This document shows positions 8,287-16,804 of a DNA stretch of 64,000 nucleotides, one piece after another. Location of the stretch: contig NZ_NFJC01000005.1 in the NCBI RefSeq assembly GCF_002159665.1, positions 1 to 64,000 of the forward strand. Direction: 5' to 3'. The stretch is from Desulfovibrio sp. An276 (GTDB taxonomy: Bacteria > Desulfobacterota > Desulfovibrionia > Desulfovibrionales > Desulfovibrionaceae). Under the pieces are notes generated by a model. The model was not told where the DNA came from. It saw only the letters and a program-made list of their open reading frames with translations, and did not search any database. How positions within the stretch are numbered: position 1 is the stretch's first letter; the number at the start of each line of letters is the position of its first letter. A program made the position numbers and the translations under genes.

Positions 8287-8916
8287 ATGTCCAACACAAA
8301 CCCCGAACTTGTCGAAAAATTTACCGCAATGGCGAAAGCTGTGGCTGCCACTGTGGCAGAAGTCCCCAACAGGGAAGAGGCCTTCAAATACATTATTGAT
8401 TTGACCCTCTCCAAGGAACCCTGTGAGCTTTTGGCCGACGAGCCGGGTACCGAAAAGGGCCCCCTCGGCCCCAACCGCGTTCCCACCCGCGTGCAGAGAG
8501 TGATCGCTGCACCTTCTCTCGATGACGAGGCCTTTGCCGAGCTCGACAAGCTTTGCCAGGAGAAGGGTATCCTCTGTCTGCGCGACAACGTCCGCAAATA
8601 CGCTGCCGGTATCGACCTTGGTCTCAACGAGGCCGTGGCCGGCGTGGCAGCCAGCGGCACCTGTCTTTGCCCCACCACGGACGAGAATGTGCGTCTGGCC
8701 GGCATGATCAGCGAAATCAGCGTGCTCACGCTGAAGAAATCGGCCATCTACCCCGACCTGCCTTCCGTGGCCCACATCATGCGTGAAGCCATTGGTCAGG
8801 GCGCGTCCTTCACCACCCTCATCACCGGCCCCAGCCGTACTGCCGACATCGAATGCGTCGGTGCTGTCGGCGTCCATGGCCCCCTTGCCTTGCACATTCT
8901 TCTCCTGGAGGACTAA
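8287..8916 (+). CDS. lldG: LUD-domain protein, lactate utilisation subunit LldG/LutC type
   Basis: A 209-residue protein of the LUD (LutC/YkgG) family. Family features include GPLGPNRVPTRVQR, the DLGLNEAVAGVAASGT stretch, and the C-terminal ITGPSRTADIE. It is the small subunit of a three-part L-lactate oxidising complex. It starts at 8287 after ACAGGAG and ends three bases before the large subunit gene. The same two-gene arrangement is known in Desulfovibrio vulgaris, where the genes belong to the lactate/pyruvate oxidation locus. No lactate permease is next to it here. Confidence 0.85.
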   Translation: MSNTNPELVEKFTAMAKAVAATVAEVPNREEAFKYIIDLTLSKEPCELLADEPGTEKGPLGPNRVPTRVQRVIAAPSLDDEAFAELDKLCQEKGILCLRDNVRKYAAGIDLGLNEAVAGVAASGTCLCPTTDENVRLAGMISEISVLTLKKSAIYPDLPSVAHIMREAIGQGASFTTLITGPSRTADIECVGAVGVHGPLALHILLLED

Positions 8917-8919
8917 ATA

Positions 8920-11079
8920 ATGCAGACAGCACCCAAGAGCTACAGCGCCTACCATAAAGAGATCGACGAGGCTCTCAACGACGAGCAGCTTCGCAAGACT
9001 CTTGGCAACTATGCTGTGAACTACCGTACCAATCGCGCGAACGTGATGCGCGATGTGGACGAAAAGGGCCTTATCAGGGCTGTGGGCGACTTCAAGGACA
9101 AGGCCGCTGCCCACATGGAAGAGCTCTATCTGCAGTTCAAGGCCGAGGCCGAAAAGCGCGGCGCCCATGTGTACCGTGCCAACACAGCCGAAGAAGCCAA
9201 CCAGATCATCTCTGATATTGCCAAGCGCGAAGGCGTCAAGCGCATCATCAAATCCAAGTCCATGACGAGCGAGGAAACCCAGCTCAACCACAAGCTGGAA
9301 GCTGACGGCTACATCGTGGACGAGACGGACCTTGGCGAATGGATCATTCAGCTGCGCCACGAGACTCCCTCTCATATGGTCATGCCCGCCATTCACTTAA
9401 GCCGCTACCAGATCGCCGAGGATTTCTCCAAGGTGACCCAGGTGAAGCAGGAACCCGACATCGACCGCCTTGTGAAGGTGGCCCGCGTGCAGCTGCGCCG
9501 CAAGTTCATTGCCGGTGACATGGGTATTTCCGGCTGCAACTTTGCCATTGCAGAGTGCGGCGCCATCACCACAGTCACCAACGAGGGCAATGCCCGCATG
9601 GTTGAGACCATGCCCCGCGTGCACACCGTGCTGGTTGGCCTGGACAAGCTGACCCCCACCATCGACGAGGCCATGATCGCTCTGCAGATCCTGCCCCGCA
9701 ACGCCACGGCCCAGCGCATCACCTCCTACGTGTCCTGGGTTGCCGGTCCCACCAAATGGCTCGGCTCCCCCGAGGGCCAGAAGAGCATGCACATCGTCTT
9801 CCTTGACAACGGCCGTACCAAGTATGTGAAGGATCCGGTCTTCAAGGAAGTGTTCCGCTGCGTGCGCTGCGGCGCCTGCACCAACGTGTGTCCCGTCTTC
9901 ACCCTCATCGGCGGCCACAAGATGGGCTACATCTACATGGGCGCCATCGGCCTCATCCTCACCTACCTCTACCACGGCGAGGACAAGGCAAAGTACCTGT
10001 GCCAGAACTGCGTGGGCTGCGAAGCCTGTCACAACGTCTGCGCCGGCGGCATCAACCTGCCCAAACTCATCCGCGAAGTGCGCAACCGCCTCGTGGACGA
10101 CGGCAACGGCGACATGATGGGCTCCCTCATGAAGATGGTCATGACCAACCGCAAGCTCTTCCACTCCCTGCTGCGCTTTGCCAGCAAGGCCCAGAAGCCT
10201 GTCACCGGTGGTACACAGTTCCAGCGCCATCTGCCCATGATGTTCATGAAGAGACATGACTTCAGGGCACTGCCGGCCATTGCCGAAAAGTCCTTCCGCG
10301 ACCTGTGGCCCAACATCGCCCCCAAGGTGAGCAACCCCGTTGCCCGCGTGGCCATCTTCGCCGGCTGCGCCCAGGACTTCATCTATCCCGAGCAGCTCAT
10401 TGCCGCAGTGAAGGTCCTTGCCTCCCGCAACGTGGCAGTGGACTTCCCCATGGATCAGACCTGCTGCGGCCTGCCCCTCGGCATGATGGGCCAGCGCAAG
10501 GGCGTGCAGGATGTGGCCCGTCAGAACGTCCGCGCCTTTGTGGACGGCAACTACGACTACATCATCACCCTGTGCGCAAGCTGCGGTTCCACCCTGAAGT
10601 TCCAGTACCCCACCTATCTTGCCAACGACAGCGACATCAGCGCAGGCGTGCTCGATCGCTTCGTGAACAAGATTACGGACCTCAGCACCTTCTGCCGTGA
10701 CGTGCTCGATCTGAAGCCCGAGGATTTCACCAACACCCACGAGAAGGTGACCTTCCACGGTTCCTGCCACCAGTGCCGCGCCATGAAGGCTGCCGGCAAG
10801 TCCCGCGAGCTCATCGGCAGCGCTGCAGACTACGTGCCCTGCAACGAGGAAGAAGTGTGCTGCGGCTTTGGCGGTACCTATTCCGTGAAGTTCCCGGAAA
10901 TCTCCGCAGAGATCATTTCCAGGAAGGTCAAGAACATTGTGGACACCAAGGCCGAGCGCGTGGTCATGGACTGCCCCGGCTGCGTGTTGCAGATCCGCGG
11001 TCATGTGGAGAAGGCCAACGCCGGCGTCAAGGTGACCCACCTCTCCGAACTCATGGCCGAGACCATTCTGCCCAAGTAG
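8920..11079 (+). CDS. lldEF: Fused LldF-LldE lactate oxidation iron-sulfur protein
   Basis: 719 residues joining what are separate LutB (LldF) and LutA (LldE) subunits in Bacillus. The N-terminal 300 residues are a LUD domain (KSKSMTSEE, NFAIAECGAI). Next are cluster motifs C314-xx-C317-xx-C320-xxx-C324P and a cysteine-rich run at C361, C364, C367, C370 and C374. The C-terminal part has two CCG-type domains, with CCGLPLG at 515 and CCGFGGTYSVKFPE at 647. It is expected to oxidise L-lactate at the membrane side and pass electrons to quinone, working with LldG. Translation is probably coupled to lldG. Confidence 0.88.
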   Translation: MQTAPKSYSAYHKEIDEALNDEQLRKTLGNYAVNYRTNRANVMRDVDEKGLIRAVGDFKDKAAAHMEELYLQFKAEAEKRGAHVYRANTAEEANQIISDIAKREGVKRIIKSKSMTSEETQLNHKLEADGYIVDETDLGEWIIQLRHETPSHMVMPAIHLSRYQIAEDFSKVTQVKQEPDIDRLVKVARVQLRRKFIAGDMGISGCNFAIAECGAITTVTNEGNARMVETMPRVHTVLVGLDKLTPTIDEAMIALQILPRNATAQRITSYVSWVAGPTKWLGSPEGQKSMHIVFLDNGRTKYVKDPVFKEVFRCVRCGACTNVCPVFTLIGGHKMGYIYMGAIGLILTYLYHGEDKAKYLCQNCVGCEACHNVCAGGINLPKLIREVRNRLVDDGNGDMMGSLMKMVMTNRKLFHSLLRFASKAQKPVTGGTQFQRHLPMMFMKRHDFRALPAIAEKSFRDLWPNIAPKVSNPVARVAIFAGCAQDFIYPEQLIAAVKVLASRNVAVDFPMDQTCCGLPLGMMGQRKGVQDVARQNVRAFVDGNYDYIITLCASCGSTLKFQYPTYLANDSDISAGVLDRFVNKITDLSTFCRDVLDLKPEDFTNTHEKVTFHGSCHQCRAMKAAGKSRELIGSAADYVPCNEEEVCCGFGGTYSVKFPEISAEIISRKVKNIVDTKAERVVMDCPGCVLQIRGHVEKANAGVKVTHLSELMAETILPK

Positions 11080-11124
11080 CAGAATCTGAAGCTTTCCTGT
11101 CCTTCGTGACAGGATGATATAAAG

Positions 11125-11156
11125 AGAGCCGGCTTCCCGAAAGGGAGGCCGGCTCT
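11125..11156 (+). terminator. Hairpin terminator of the lactate operon
   Basis: AGAGCCGGC...GCCGGCTCT stem (11125-11156) with an inner TTCCC/GGGA pairing, then a weak T run. A smaller hairpin, CCTGTC/GACAGG (11098-11113), precedes it. Confidence 0.7.
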
Positions 11157-11392
11157 TGAAGTATCCGGAAATGCGGGAAACAGGCACGCAGGGGTGCTGC
11201 TCGCAATATGGCGCAAAGAGATATCCCTGCCAAGATTGCGGCAATGGGTTGCGTTCTCTTGACAGGGGCTCCTATGAGACGAATCTCATTCCTGATCCTG
11301 CCCAGTTGCAGACAGGATTTGTGTTTCTGTGCGGCTTTCTGTCAGATGGGTACGGCAGGAAACCCTCATCCTGATTCACAGAAGTCTTCCGT
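11157..11392. other. Intergenic region with no supported gene
   Basis: Between the lactate operon and the convergent PRiA4-type gene. A short open frame (11276-11410, 44 codons) lacks a ribosome binding site and runs into the next gene on the other strand; I do not treat it as real. Confidence 0.35.
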
Positions 11393-11932
11393 CTACTCCT
11401 CGTCGTAGTCTTCCTCGTCCTCGGGATACTGAGCAGGGCTTTTTCCCTGTTTTTTCACCAGTTTCCAGAGCTTTCTGGCCCTGGGACTTGCCTCTGAGCT
11501 TGAGAGAACCGTAATCTCGTGAATCCAGTCATCGCCGAAATCGAAAAGATAGAGGAAGCTTGTGCCGTCCTTGAGATTCAGACTGTCCAGGGTAGTCTCC
11601 TCGGCTGCATACCCTTCATCGGGCATATCCTCCAGGATGAAGCGGGGCAAGTAGTGTCTGCCCTCACGCGAGTAGGGATTGTCCGTATCGAAGGAGAATT
11701 TCCACGCGTGACCATCGTAGCGGTCAAAGAGTTCGAAGATGGCTTCGTGCAGCTCTGCCAGAGTCGCCGAGGAGAGGATATCTATGTCGCGATAGATGCC
11801 ATCAAAATACTGGCCGTAGCCATACAGCAAATTGATATGCAGACGAATATAGCGCTTGTTCTTGACCTTGTCCTTGGCGGCCTTGATTTTCGGGTCTACA
11901 CGAACCCAAACCCAGTTTCCTCCTCTTGGCAT
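11393..11932 (-). CDS. Plasmid pRiA4b ORF-3-like family protein
   Basis: A 179-residue acidic protein with the PRiA4_ORF3 family pattern: a start like YIRLHINLLYG, a central LHEAIFELFDRYDGHAWKF, and LFDFGDDWIHEI in the C-terminal third. The family is often found beside mobile elements and its biochemical role is unknown. The C-terminus is strongly acidic (DEEDYDEE). The start follows GGGAGGGG. It is divergent from the HTH-Fic gene, sharing a 168-bp promoter region. Confidence 0.75.
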   Translation of the reverse strand: MPRGGNWVWVRVDPKIKAAKDKVKNKRYIRLHINLLYGYGQYFDGIYRDIDILSSATLAELHEAIFELFDRYDGHAWKFSFDTDNPYSREGRHYLPRFILEDMPDEGYAAEETTLDSLNLKDGTSFLYLFDFGDDWIHEITVLSSSEASPRARKLWKLVKKQGKSPAQYPEDEEDYDEE

Positions 11933-12040
11933 GGCAGCCCCCCTCCCTGATGGTTGGCAGTTGATGGAAGAAGGTTGAGGGGGACAAAAAAGATGCGCGT
12001 CCTGCGAAGATCGGCAGTCTTGCGCAAAGCCTTTTTGTTA

Positions 12041-12087
12041 TTTTCGTATCAAAAGTGATACGAAAAAACAACAAAATGATACGAAAA
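12041..12087. promoter_or_regulatory. Operator with three identical half-sites upstream of the Fic gene
   Basis: TTTTCGTATCA (12041-12051) and its exact reverse complement TGATACGAAAA (12056-12066) form a palindrome with a 4-base centre. A third copy of TGATACGAAAA follows at 12077-12087, 21 bases after the second and so on the same DNA face. The array ends 13 bases before the Fic start and overlaps the likely promoter. Binding by the Fic protein's own HTH domain is an inference. Confidence 0.65.
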
Positions 12088-12100
12088 ACAGGAGAAGGGC

Positions 12101-13144
12101 ATGACGAACAAGCGCCAGGATAGCATTCTTGCCTTTTTGCAAAAGGCTGGCTCTGCTACGCGCAACCAGGTTGCACAGCATCTTGCCAGTACTGGGGTTA
12201 TCGTGAGCAATGTGACGCTCTTGCGCGACCTTGACGCTCTTGCCCATGCCAAACTTGTTGAGCGCAGCGGTGCTGGCAAAGGAACACGCTACGCCTTGGG
12301 CATATATTCTTCCCTGACCTTTCCCATGGATGTGGACGCCTATTTTGCCCTTGGGCAAGACGAAAGAAAGCTGCAAAGTCCAGGGTTCGATTGTGCGATA
12401 TTTCAGAAGATGCACCATCTTCTTGGGGACCAGGACATTGCCGAACTGGACGCCCTGAACAGATTCTATCTTCAGAAGAAGGCCAAACTTTCCCCAGGGC
12501 TTGTGCGCAGGGAGCTTGATCGGTTCACGATAGAATTTTCCTGGAAATCCTCGCGCATGGAGGGGAACACGTACACAGTGTTCGAGGCAGAACATCTTTT
12601 GAAGGAGAATGTCCCGGCGTCAGGCAAAAGTGCCGAAGATGCGCAAATGCTGCTCAACCACAAAAAGGCCCTGGACCATGTCCTGGCATCCCCCAAATGC
12701 TTTCGGGAAATCGGCATAGGCAAAATACTTGAGCTGCACAGGCTGTTGGTTGAGGAACTCTCTATTAACCCTGGCATACGTAACGGCAGGGTCGGCATCG
12801 TGGGCAGCAACTATTCTCCCCCGGAAAACCGTGTTCAGATAGAGGCGGCGATGGAGGGCCTTGTCGCATTGCTTCGCAGGACGGAACATCCTCTGGAGCG
12901 GGCCATGCTGGCAGTCCTTTTGCTTTCCTGCATTCAGCCTTTCGAGGATGGCAACAAGCGCACCGCACGTATCCTTGGCAATGCCATCCTTGTCGCAGAC
13001 GACTTTTGTCCCCTGTCCTACAGGAGCGTCGACGAAACAGAGTACAGGAAGGCAGTAATCCTTTTTTGCGAACAAAACAATGCAGGATATTTCCGAAAAC
13101 TCTTTCTGGAACAGTTCAGGATGGCGGTAGACACCTATTTCTAG
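12101..13144 (+). CDS. Fic-domain protein with N-terminal winged helix-turn-helix; catalytic His replaced by Gln
   Basis: 347 residues. Residues 1-65 look like a DeoR-type winged helix (ATRNQVAQHLASTG...LLRDLDAL). A Fic domain follows from about 110. The inhibitory-helix motif SSRMEGN has S150xxxE154G155, as in Fic proteins with an internal N-terminal inhibitor. The Fic core reads QPFEDGNKRTAR at 279-290: the catalytic histidine expected at 279 is glutamine, while the anion-hole and phosphate-binding residues (GN, R290) remain. AMPylation is therefore doubtful. The protein may act as a transcription regulator. The start follows AGGAGAAGG. A three-site operator sits immediately upstream, suggesting autoregulation. 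Confidence 0.85.
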   Translation: MTNKRQDSILAFLQKAGSATRNQVAQHLASTGVIVSNVTLLRDLDALAHAKLVERSGAGKGTRYALGIYSSLTFPMDVDAYFALGQDERKLQSPGFDCAIFQKMHHLLGDQDIAELDALNRFYLQKKAKLSPGLVRRELDRFTIEFSWKSSRMEGNTYTVFEAEHLLKENVPASGKSAEDAQMLLNHKKALDHVLASPKCFREIGIGKILELHRLLVEELSINPGIRNGRVGIVGSNYSPPENRVQIEAAMEGLVALLRRTEHPLERAMLAVLLLSCIQPFEDGNKRTARILGNAILVADDFCPLSYRSVDETEYRKAVILFCEQNNAGYFRKLFLEQFRMAVDTYF

Positions 13145-13168
13145 GCAATATCCGAGAGGGAAAACAGC

Positions 13169-13834
13169 ATGGAACAGACAGGACTGCAGATACGGCTGGA
13201 AAGGCCCGCAGACTACCGTATGTCGGAAACGCTGATGCGCGAGGCCTTCTGGAATGTCTACGAGCCAGGGTGTTCGGAGCACTATCTTTTGCACATCATG
13301 CGCAAGTCACCCGGCTTTGTGCCCGAACTGGATTTTGTGGCAGAGGCAGACGGCAGAATCGTCGGGCAGGTCGTTTTCATGAAAGCGTGCATCCTGGGCG
13401 ATGACGGAAAGAGTTACGATGTGCTGAGCCTTGGACCCATAGCAGTACATCCTTCCCTGCAGCGCAATGGCGTGGGAAGAATGCTCATTGAGCATGCCCG
13501 CAATGCTGCGCGTCAGGCAGGCTACAGAGCAATGCTTTTGTGTGGCGAGCCTGGGTACTACCAAAGAGTCGGCTTTGTGCCTGCCGAGAATTTCGGCATC
13601 CGCACCTCGGAAAACAGGTATTTTGCGGCCCTGCACGCCTGCCCCCTGTATCCGGATGCCCTGAAGGGTGTTTCCGGTCGCTACTTCGAGGACGCTATCT
13701 ACCAGATGGAAGAGGCAAGTGTGCTGGAATTCGACAAGGGCTTTCCCCAAAGGGAGCGCATTGCAGGCACTGCAACCCAAAGACGCCTTGAGGAGGTGCT
13801 TGCCATGCAAAGGGACTATGAGTCCCTGCCCTGA
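13169..13834 (+). CDS. GNAT-family N-acetyltransferase
   Basis: 221 residues with the GNAT acetyl-CoA motif A, IAVHPSLQRNGVGRMLIEHA (about residues 91-110), followed by CGEPGYYQRVGFVPAENFGI. This motif order is typical of predicted N-acetyltransferases of the YhbS type. The substrate is unknown. It lies 24 bases after the Fic gene on the same strand with AGAGGG upstream of the ATG, so the two may be co-transcribed. Confidence 0.85.
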   Translation: MEQTGLQIRLERPADYRMSETLMREAFWNVYEPGCSEHYLLHIMRKSPGFVPELDFVAEADGRIVGQVVFMKACILGDDGKSYDVLSLGPIAVHPSLQRNGVGRMLIEHARNAARQAGYRAMLLCGEPGYYQRVGFVPAENFGIRTSENRYFAALHACPLYPDALKGVSGRYFEDAIYQMEEASVLEFDKGFPQRERIAGTATQRRLEEVLAMQRDYESLP

Positions 13835-13870
13835 ACAGGGGATTTGAAAAGTCCGTTCGAAGACAGGTGA

Positions 13871-14650
13871 TTAGGGCAGGGCAACGCCCAGATTCTCCAC
13901 CATGAGGGTTGGGGCGCGCTTTTCCCTGGCCGCGTCTTCGGCAGTGGCCTCGCCGCTCAGGACAAGGATGAAGTCAATCCCTGCGTTTTCCGCCAGGGCC
14001 TTGTCTGTGGAGAGCCTGTCCCCGCACATGACCACTTCCGAAAGATCGTATTTTTCAAACACGGGTTCCAGGATGCGCGGGTCCGGCTTGCCGAAGATTT
14101 TTTCCGGGCTGCGGCCAGTGGCAGTCCTGTACAGGGCAAGAAAGCTTCCCACGTCCGGCAAGGGTCCATCGGGCGAGGGGCAGACGAGATCCGGGTGGGT
14201 GGCAAAGAAGTGTACTTTCTCATCCTGCAAGAGAAGAGCGGATGTCGAAAGCTTCTCGTAGGTGAGATCCGTGTCGTAGGCCAGGATGACGCACTGGGCG
14301 TCTTCTTTCGTCATCGCAAGCTCTGGCATGAGCTCGTGCAGGTGGGTTTTGAAATCGTTGTTGCCAACAATGTAGGCGCGGGTCATACCACTGCGCCTTA
14401 GATGGTGCACCAGGGGCTCTGTGGGAGTCAGGAACTGATCGAGCCTTGCCGCAATGCCCATGCCGTTGAGCTTTTTTACATAACTTACGGGCGAGTGCGA
14501 GGTGTTGTTGCTCAAGAAACGAAAGTCGAAGCGCTCCCAGTTACGCACAATACCGTCGACTGCGGGCTGTATGGGGTTGTTGCCAAGGTAGACAGTGCCG
14601 TCCATGTCGAGGACTATGCAGCGTTTTTTGGACCAGTCCAGAGTGCTCAT
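13871..14650 (-). CDS. HAD-IIA family hydrolase (NagD-like sugar/nucleotide phosphatase)
   Basis: 259 residues. HAD motif I is DMDGT at 15-19 (nucleophile D15, acid/base D17). Motif II is in FLSNNTSHSP, and motifs III/IV are in GKPDP and CGDRLSTDKALA. The class IIA cap with GNNDFK belongs to NagD/AraL-type phosphatases acting on small phosphorylated metabolites. Convergent with the GNAT gene; the gap is 36 bases. The exact substrate cannot be read from sequence. Confidence 0.88.
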   Translation of the reverse strand: MSTLDWSKKRCIVLDMDGTVYLGNNPIQPAVDGIVRNWERFDFRFLSNNTSHSPVSYVKKLNGMGIAARLDQFLTPTEPLVHHLRRSGMTRAYIVGNNDFKTHLHELMPELAMTKEDAQCVILAYDTDLTYEKLSTSALLLQDEKVHFFATHPDLVCPSPDGPLPDVGSFLALYRTATGRSPEKIFGKPDPRILEPVFEKYDLSEVVMCGDRLSTDKALAENAGIDFILVLSGEATAEDAAREKRAPTLMVENLGVALP

Positions 14651-15009
14651 GTGTCGCCTCCCTAAATGAGCTTGCGTGCTGCAAAGTATGCCACGCCGAG
14701 GACCTTTTTGCCAGATCCGGGAAAAGCGCTCCTCAAAAGCTCAAGACAGAGAGAAAAACGACAAAAAAGTTGATTTTCGAAAGGGTGTCTCTGCGCAAGG
14801 AGAATTGTTTGGGCAAACAGCCAGGATAAAGATACAAAATTGTAGATATATGTAGGCTTGAAAAGCAGGTAAAACACAAAAATGTCGATTATGTGCAATA
14901 AATAGGAAGAACGCATCCCTGGTGCCACAGCTGCCGGCAGAGGGGTGAGTCTTTTACCTTCTTGAAATATCAGCTACTTTTGGCATCAACAAATATGAAT
15001 GACGCGTTT
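14651..15009. other. AT-rich intergenic region upstream of amtB
   Basis: No supported gene. An open frame on the minus strand (14662-14928) has odd composition and no ribosome binding site. The AT-rich stretch at 14750-14900 lies 110-260 bases before the sigma-54 promoter, where an enhancer-binding protein would be expected, but I cannot identify a specific site. Confidence 0.4.
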
Positions 15010-15025
15010 TGGCACACTCTATGCT
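15010..15025 (+). promoter_or_regulatory. Sigma-54 promoter of amtB-glnK
   Basis: TGGCACACTCTATGCT matches the -24/-12 consensus, with GG at 15011-15012 and GC at 15023-15024 separated by exactly 10 bases. Transcription would begin near 15036, about 70 bases before the amtB start. Nitrogen-responsive control through RpoN is expected. Confidence 0.75.
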
Positions 15026-15107
15026 TAAGCAAGGACAGGTACGGGTTTGCGATCTTCCCCCGGATCGCCATTTGGATTTTGAATTTCAGGTTATAAGGAA
15101 GTGTTCC

Positions 15108-16316
15108 ATGAACGCGGTAGACAACGCCTTCATACTTATCTGCGCCGGACTGGTTTTCATGATGACTCCGGCCCTGGCCCTTTTCTACGGTGGTCTTGTG
15201 CGCTCGCGCAATGTGCTCTCCACCAGCATGCACAGCTACGCCTGCCTGGCGGTAGGTACTGTCCTGTGGTTTTTTGTGGGCTACAGCCTGGCCTTTGGCC
15301 CGGATCAGGGCGGCCTTATTGGCGATTTCTCCTTTGTCCTTTTTGAGGGCGTTTCCGGCACGACAGCTCCGGCCGCAAGCAACCTTCCCCATGAAACCTT
15401 TGCCATGTTCCAGTGCATGTTTGCCTGTCTGACCATGGCCCTCATTTCCGGCGCCTACGCGGAGCGCATACGCTTTCGGGGCATGCTGCTCTTTTCCGCC
15501 CTGTGGCTCATCTTCTGCTACGCGCCCATGGCCCACTGGGTCTGGGGTGGCGGCTGGATGGCGAAGATGGGAGCCATAGACTTTGCCGGCGGCGCAGTTG
15601 TGCACATGGCGTCTGCAGCTGCTGCCCTGGCCTGCGCCCATGCCCTTGGCCCCAGGCTTGATTCCGGGCTTTCCAGCGAAGGTCCCCACAATCTGCCCAT
15701 GACCCTCATTGGCTGCGGCCTTCTGTGGCTTGGCTGGTTCGGCTTCAACGCAGGCTCAGCCTTGGCAGCCAACGGCCTTGCTGCCCATGCCTTTGCCACC
15801 ACGCACGTTGCTACTGCCTTCGGCATCTGCGGCTGGATACTGGTGGAATGGTTGCGCACAGGCAAGCCCACCTCCCTTGGTGCAGCTTCCGGTGCCCTGG
15901 CAGGCCTTGTGGCCATCACACCTGCAGCAGGTTTCGTCTCCCTTGGTGCTGCCGCCATCATGGGCTTTGTCGGTGGTATGTGCTGCTACGGCGGCATCAT
16001 GCTGAAGACGCGCTTTGGCTATGACGACGCTCTGGACGTGGTCGGCATTCACGGTGTGGGCGGAACCATTGGTGCACTGCTCACAGGCATCTTTGCAAGG
16101 GCAGAGTTCAACAACGTGGACGGCCTTCTGGCTGGCAATCCTGCCCAGTTCGGCTATCAGGCCGTGTCCGTTGTCGCCACCTGGGTCTTTGTCTATGTGG
16201 TAAGCCGCATCCTTCTCGGAATAGTCAACGCCCTGGTCGGCCTGAGAGTCACCGCAGACGAGGAAATTTCCGGACTGGATCTGAACGAACACAACGAGCG
16301 TGGCTACAACTACTAG
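15108..16316 (+). CDS. amtB: Ammonium transporter AmtB
   Basis: 402 residues with about eleven membrane segments, starting TPALALFYGGLVRSRN in the first. Pore features are visible: the first of the paired histidines in MAHWVWGGGW, the second in VVGIHGVGG, and the conserved WFGFNAGSA. The ATG at 15108 follows AAGGAA. The frame is open upstream, but the sigma-54 promoter lies inside that extension, which excludes it. It imports ammonium under nitrogen limitation and is regulated by the adjacent PII protein. Confidence 0.95.
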   Translation: MNAVDNAFILICAGLVFMMTPALALFYGGLVRSRNVLSTSMHSYACLAVGTVLWFFVGYSLAFGPDQGGLIGDFSFVLFEGVSGTTAPAASNLPHETFAMFQCMFACLTMALISGAYAERIRFRGMLLFSALWLIFCYAPMAHWVWGGGWMAKMGAIDFAGGAVVHMASAAAALACAHALGPRLDSGLSSEGPHNLPMTLIGCGLLWLGWFGFNAGSALAANGLAAHAFATTHVATAFGICGWILVEWLRTGKPTSLGAASGALAGLVAITPAAGFVSLGAAAIMGFVGGMCCYGGIMLKTRFGYDDALDVVGIHGVGGTIGALLTGIFARAEFNNVDGLLAGNPAQFGYQAVSVVATWVFVYVVSRILLGIVNALVGLRVTADEEISGLDLNEHNERGYNY

Positions 16317-16332
16317 CCTGTGAGGATATGTC

Positions 16333-16671
16333 ATGAAGAAGATAGAAGCTCTTATTCGCCCCAGCGTCTTTGACAAGGTGAAGAAGGCCCTGACCGAGAT
16401 CGGCGTGCACGGCATGAACTACATGGAAATACGCGGATTCGGCCGCCAGGGCGGGCACACGGAAGTGTACAGGGCATCCGTCAAGAAGGTGGACTTTCTG
16501 CCCAAGGTACGCATCGAGATTGTGTGTTCCGACGCACAGGTGGAGCAGATTCTGGAAGCGATAGTCACTGCTGCCCGTACGGGCAATGTGGGTGACGGCA
16601 AGATCTTTGTCTCCGACGTGTGCGAGGCCATCCGCATCCGCACAGGCGAGCGCGGCGACGAGGCCATCTGA
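16333..16671 (+). CDS. glnK: PII nitrogen regulatory protein lacking the uridylylated tyrosine
   Basis: 112 residues, standard PII length, 16 bases after amtB. The signatures GFGRQGGHTEVYRA and GDGKIFVSDV...RIRTGE are present. Aligned without gaps to E. coli GlnB, position 51 at the T-loop tip is lysine instead of the uridylylated tyrosine; Y46 is retained. Regulation of AmtB would then depend on ATP/ADP and 2-oxoglutarate binding, not GlnD modification. The name glnK is based on linkage to amtB. Confidence 0.93.
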   Translation: MKKIEALIRPSVFDKVKKALTEIGVHGMNYMEIRGFGRQGGHTEVYRASVKKVDFLPKVRIEIVCSDAQVEQILEAIVTAARTGNVGDGKIFVSDVCEAIRIRTGERGDEAI

Positions 16672-16673
16672 AA

Positions 16674-16746
16674 ATTCCCTGTACACAGGGAATGAGGGCA
16701 GGCCCGCCTTTGTCCGAAAAAACCGGGAAGTTCGGACAGGCGGGTC
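16674..16746 (+). terminator. Palindrome and hairpin after glnK
   Basis: A perfect 20-bp palindrome (16674-16693, ATTCCCTGTA and its complement) begins two bases after the stop. A second stem follows, GCCCGCCTTTGTCCGAA region with TTCGGACAGGCGGG, ending near 16746. There is no U-tract, so this may be a processing site, or a partial barrier between amtB-glnK and the downstream gene. Confidence 0.5.
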
Positions 16747-16804
16747 TGATCTTGGGCACAGACAAGTTCGTATCCAGAGAACATTCGGAAAAATAGGGGA
16801 AATC

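Noticed and set aside
9397-11244. 615-codon minus-strand frame opposite lldEF
   Set aside because: Low-complexity His/Gly/Ala/Val composition typical of an antisense shadow of a GC-rich gene.
14662-14928. 88-residue hydrophobic minus-strand frame upstream of amtB
   Set aside because: AT-rich DNA gives a hydrophobic reading by chance; no ribosome site and no recognisable domain.
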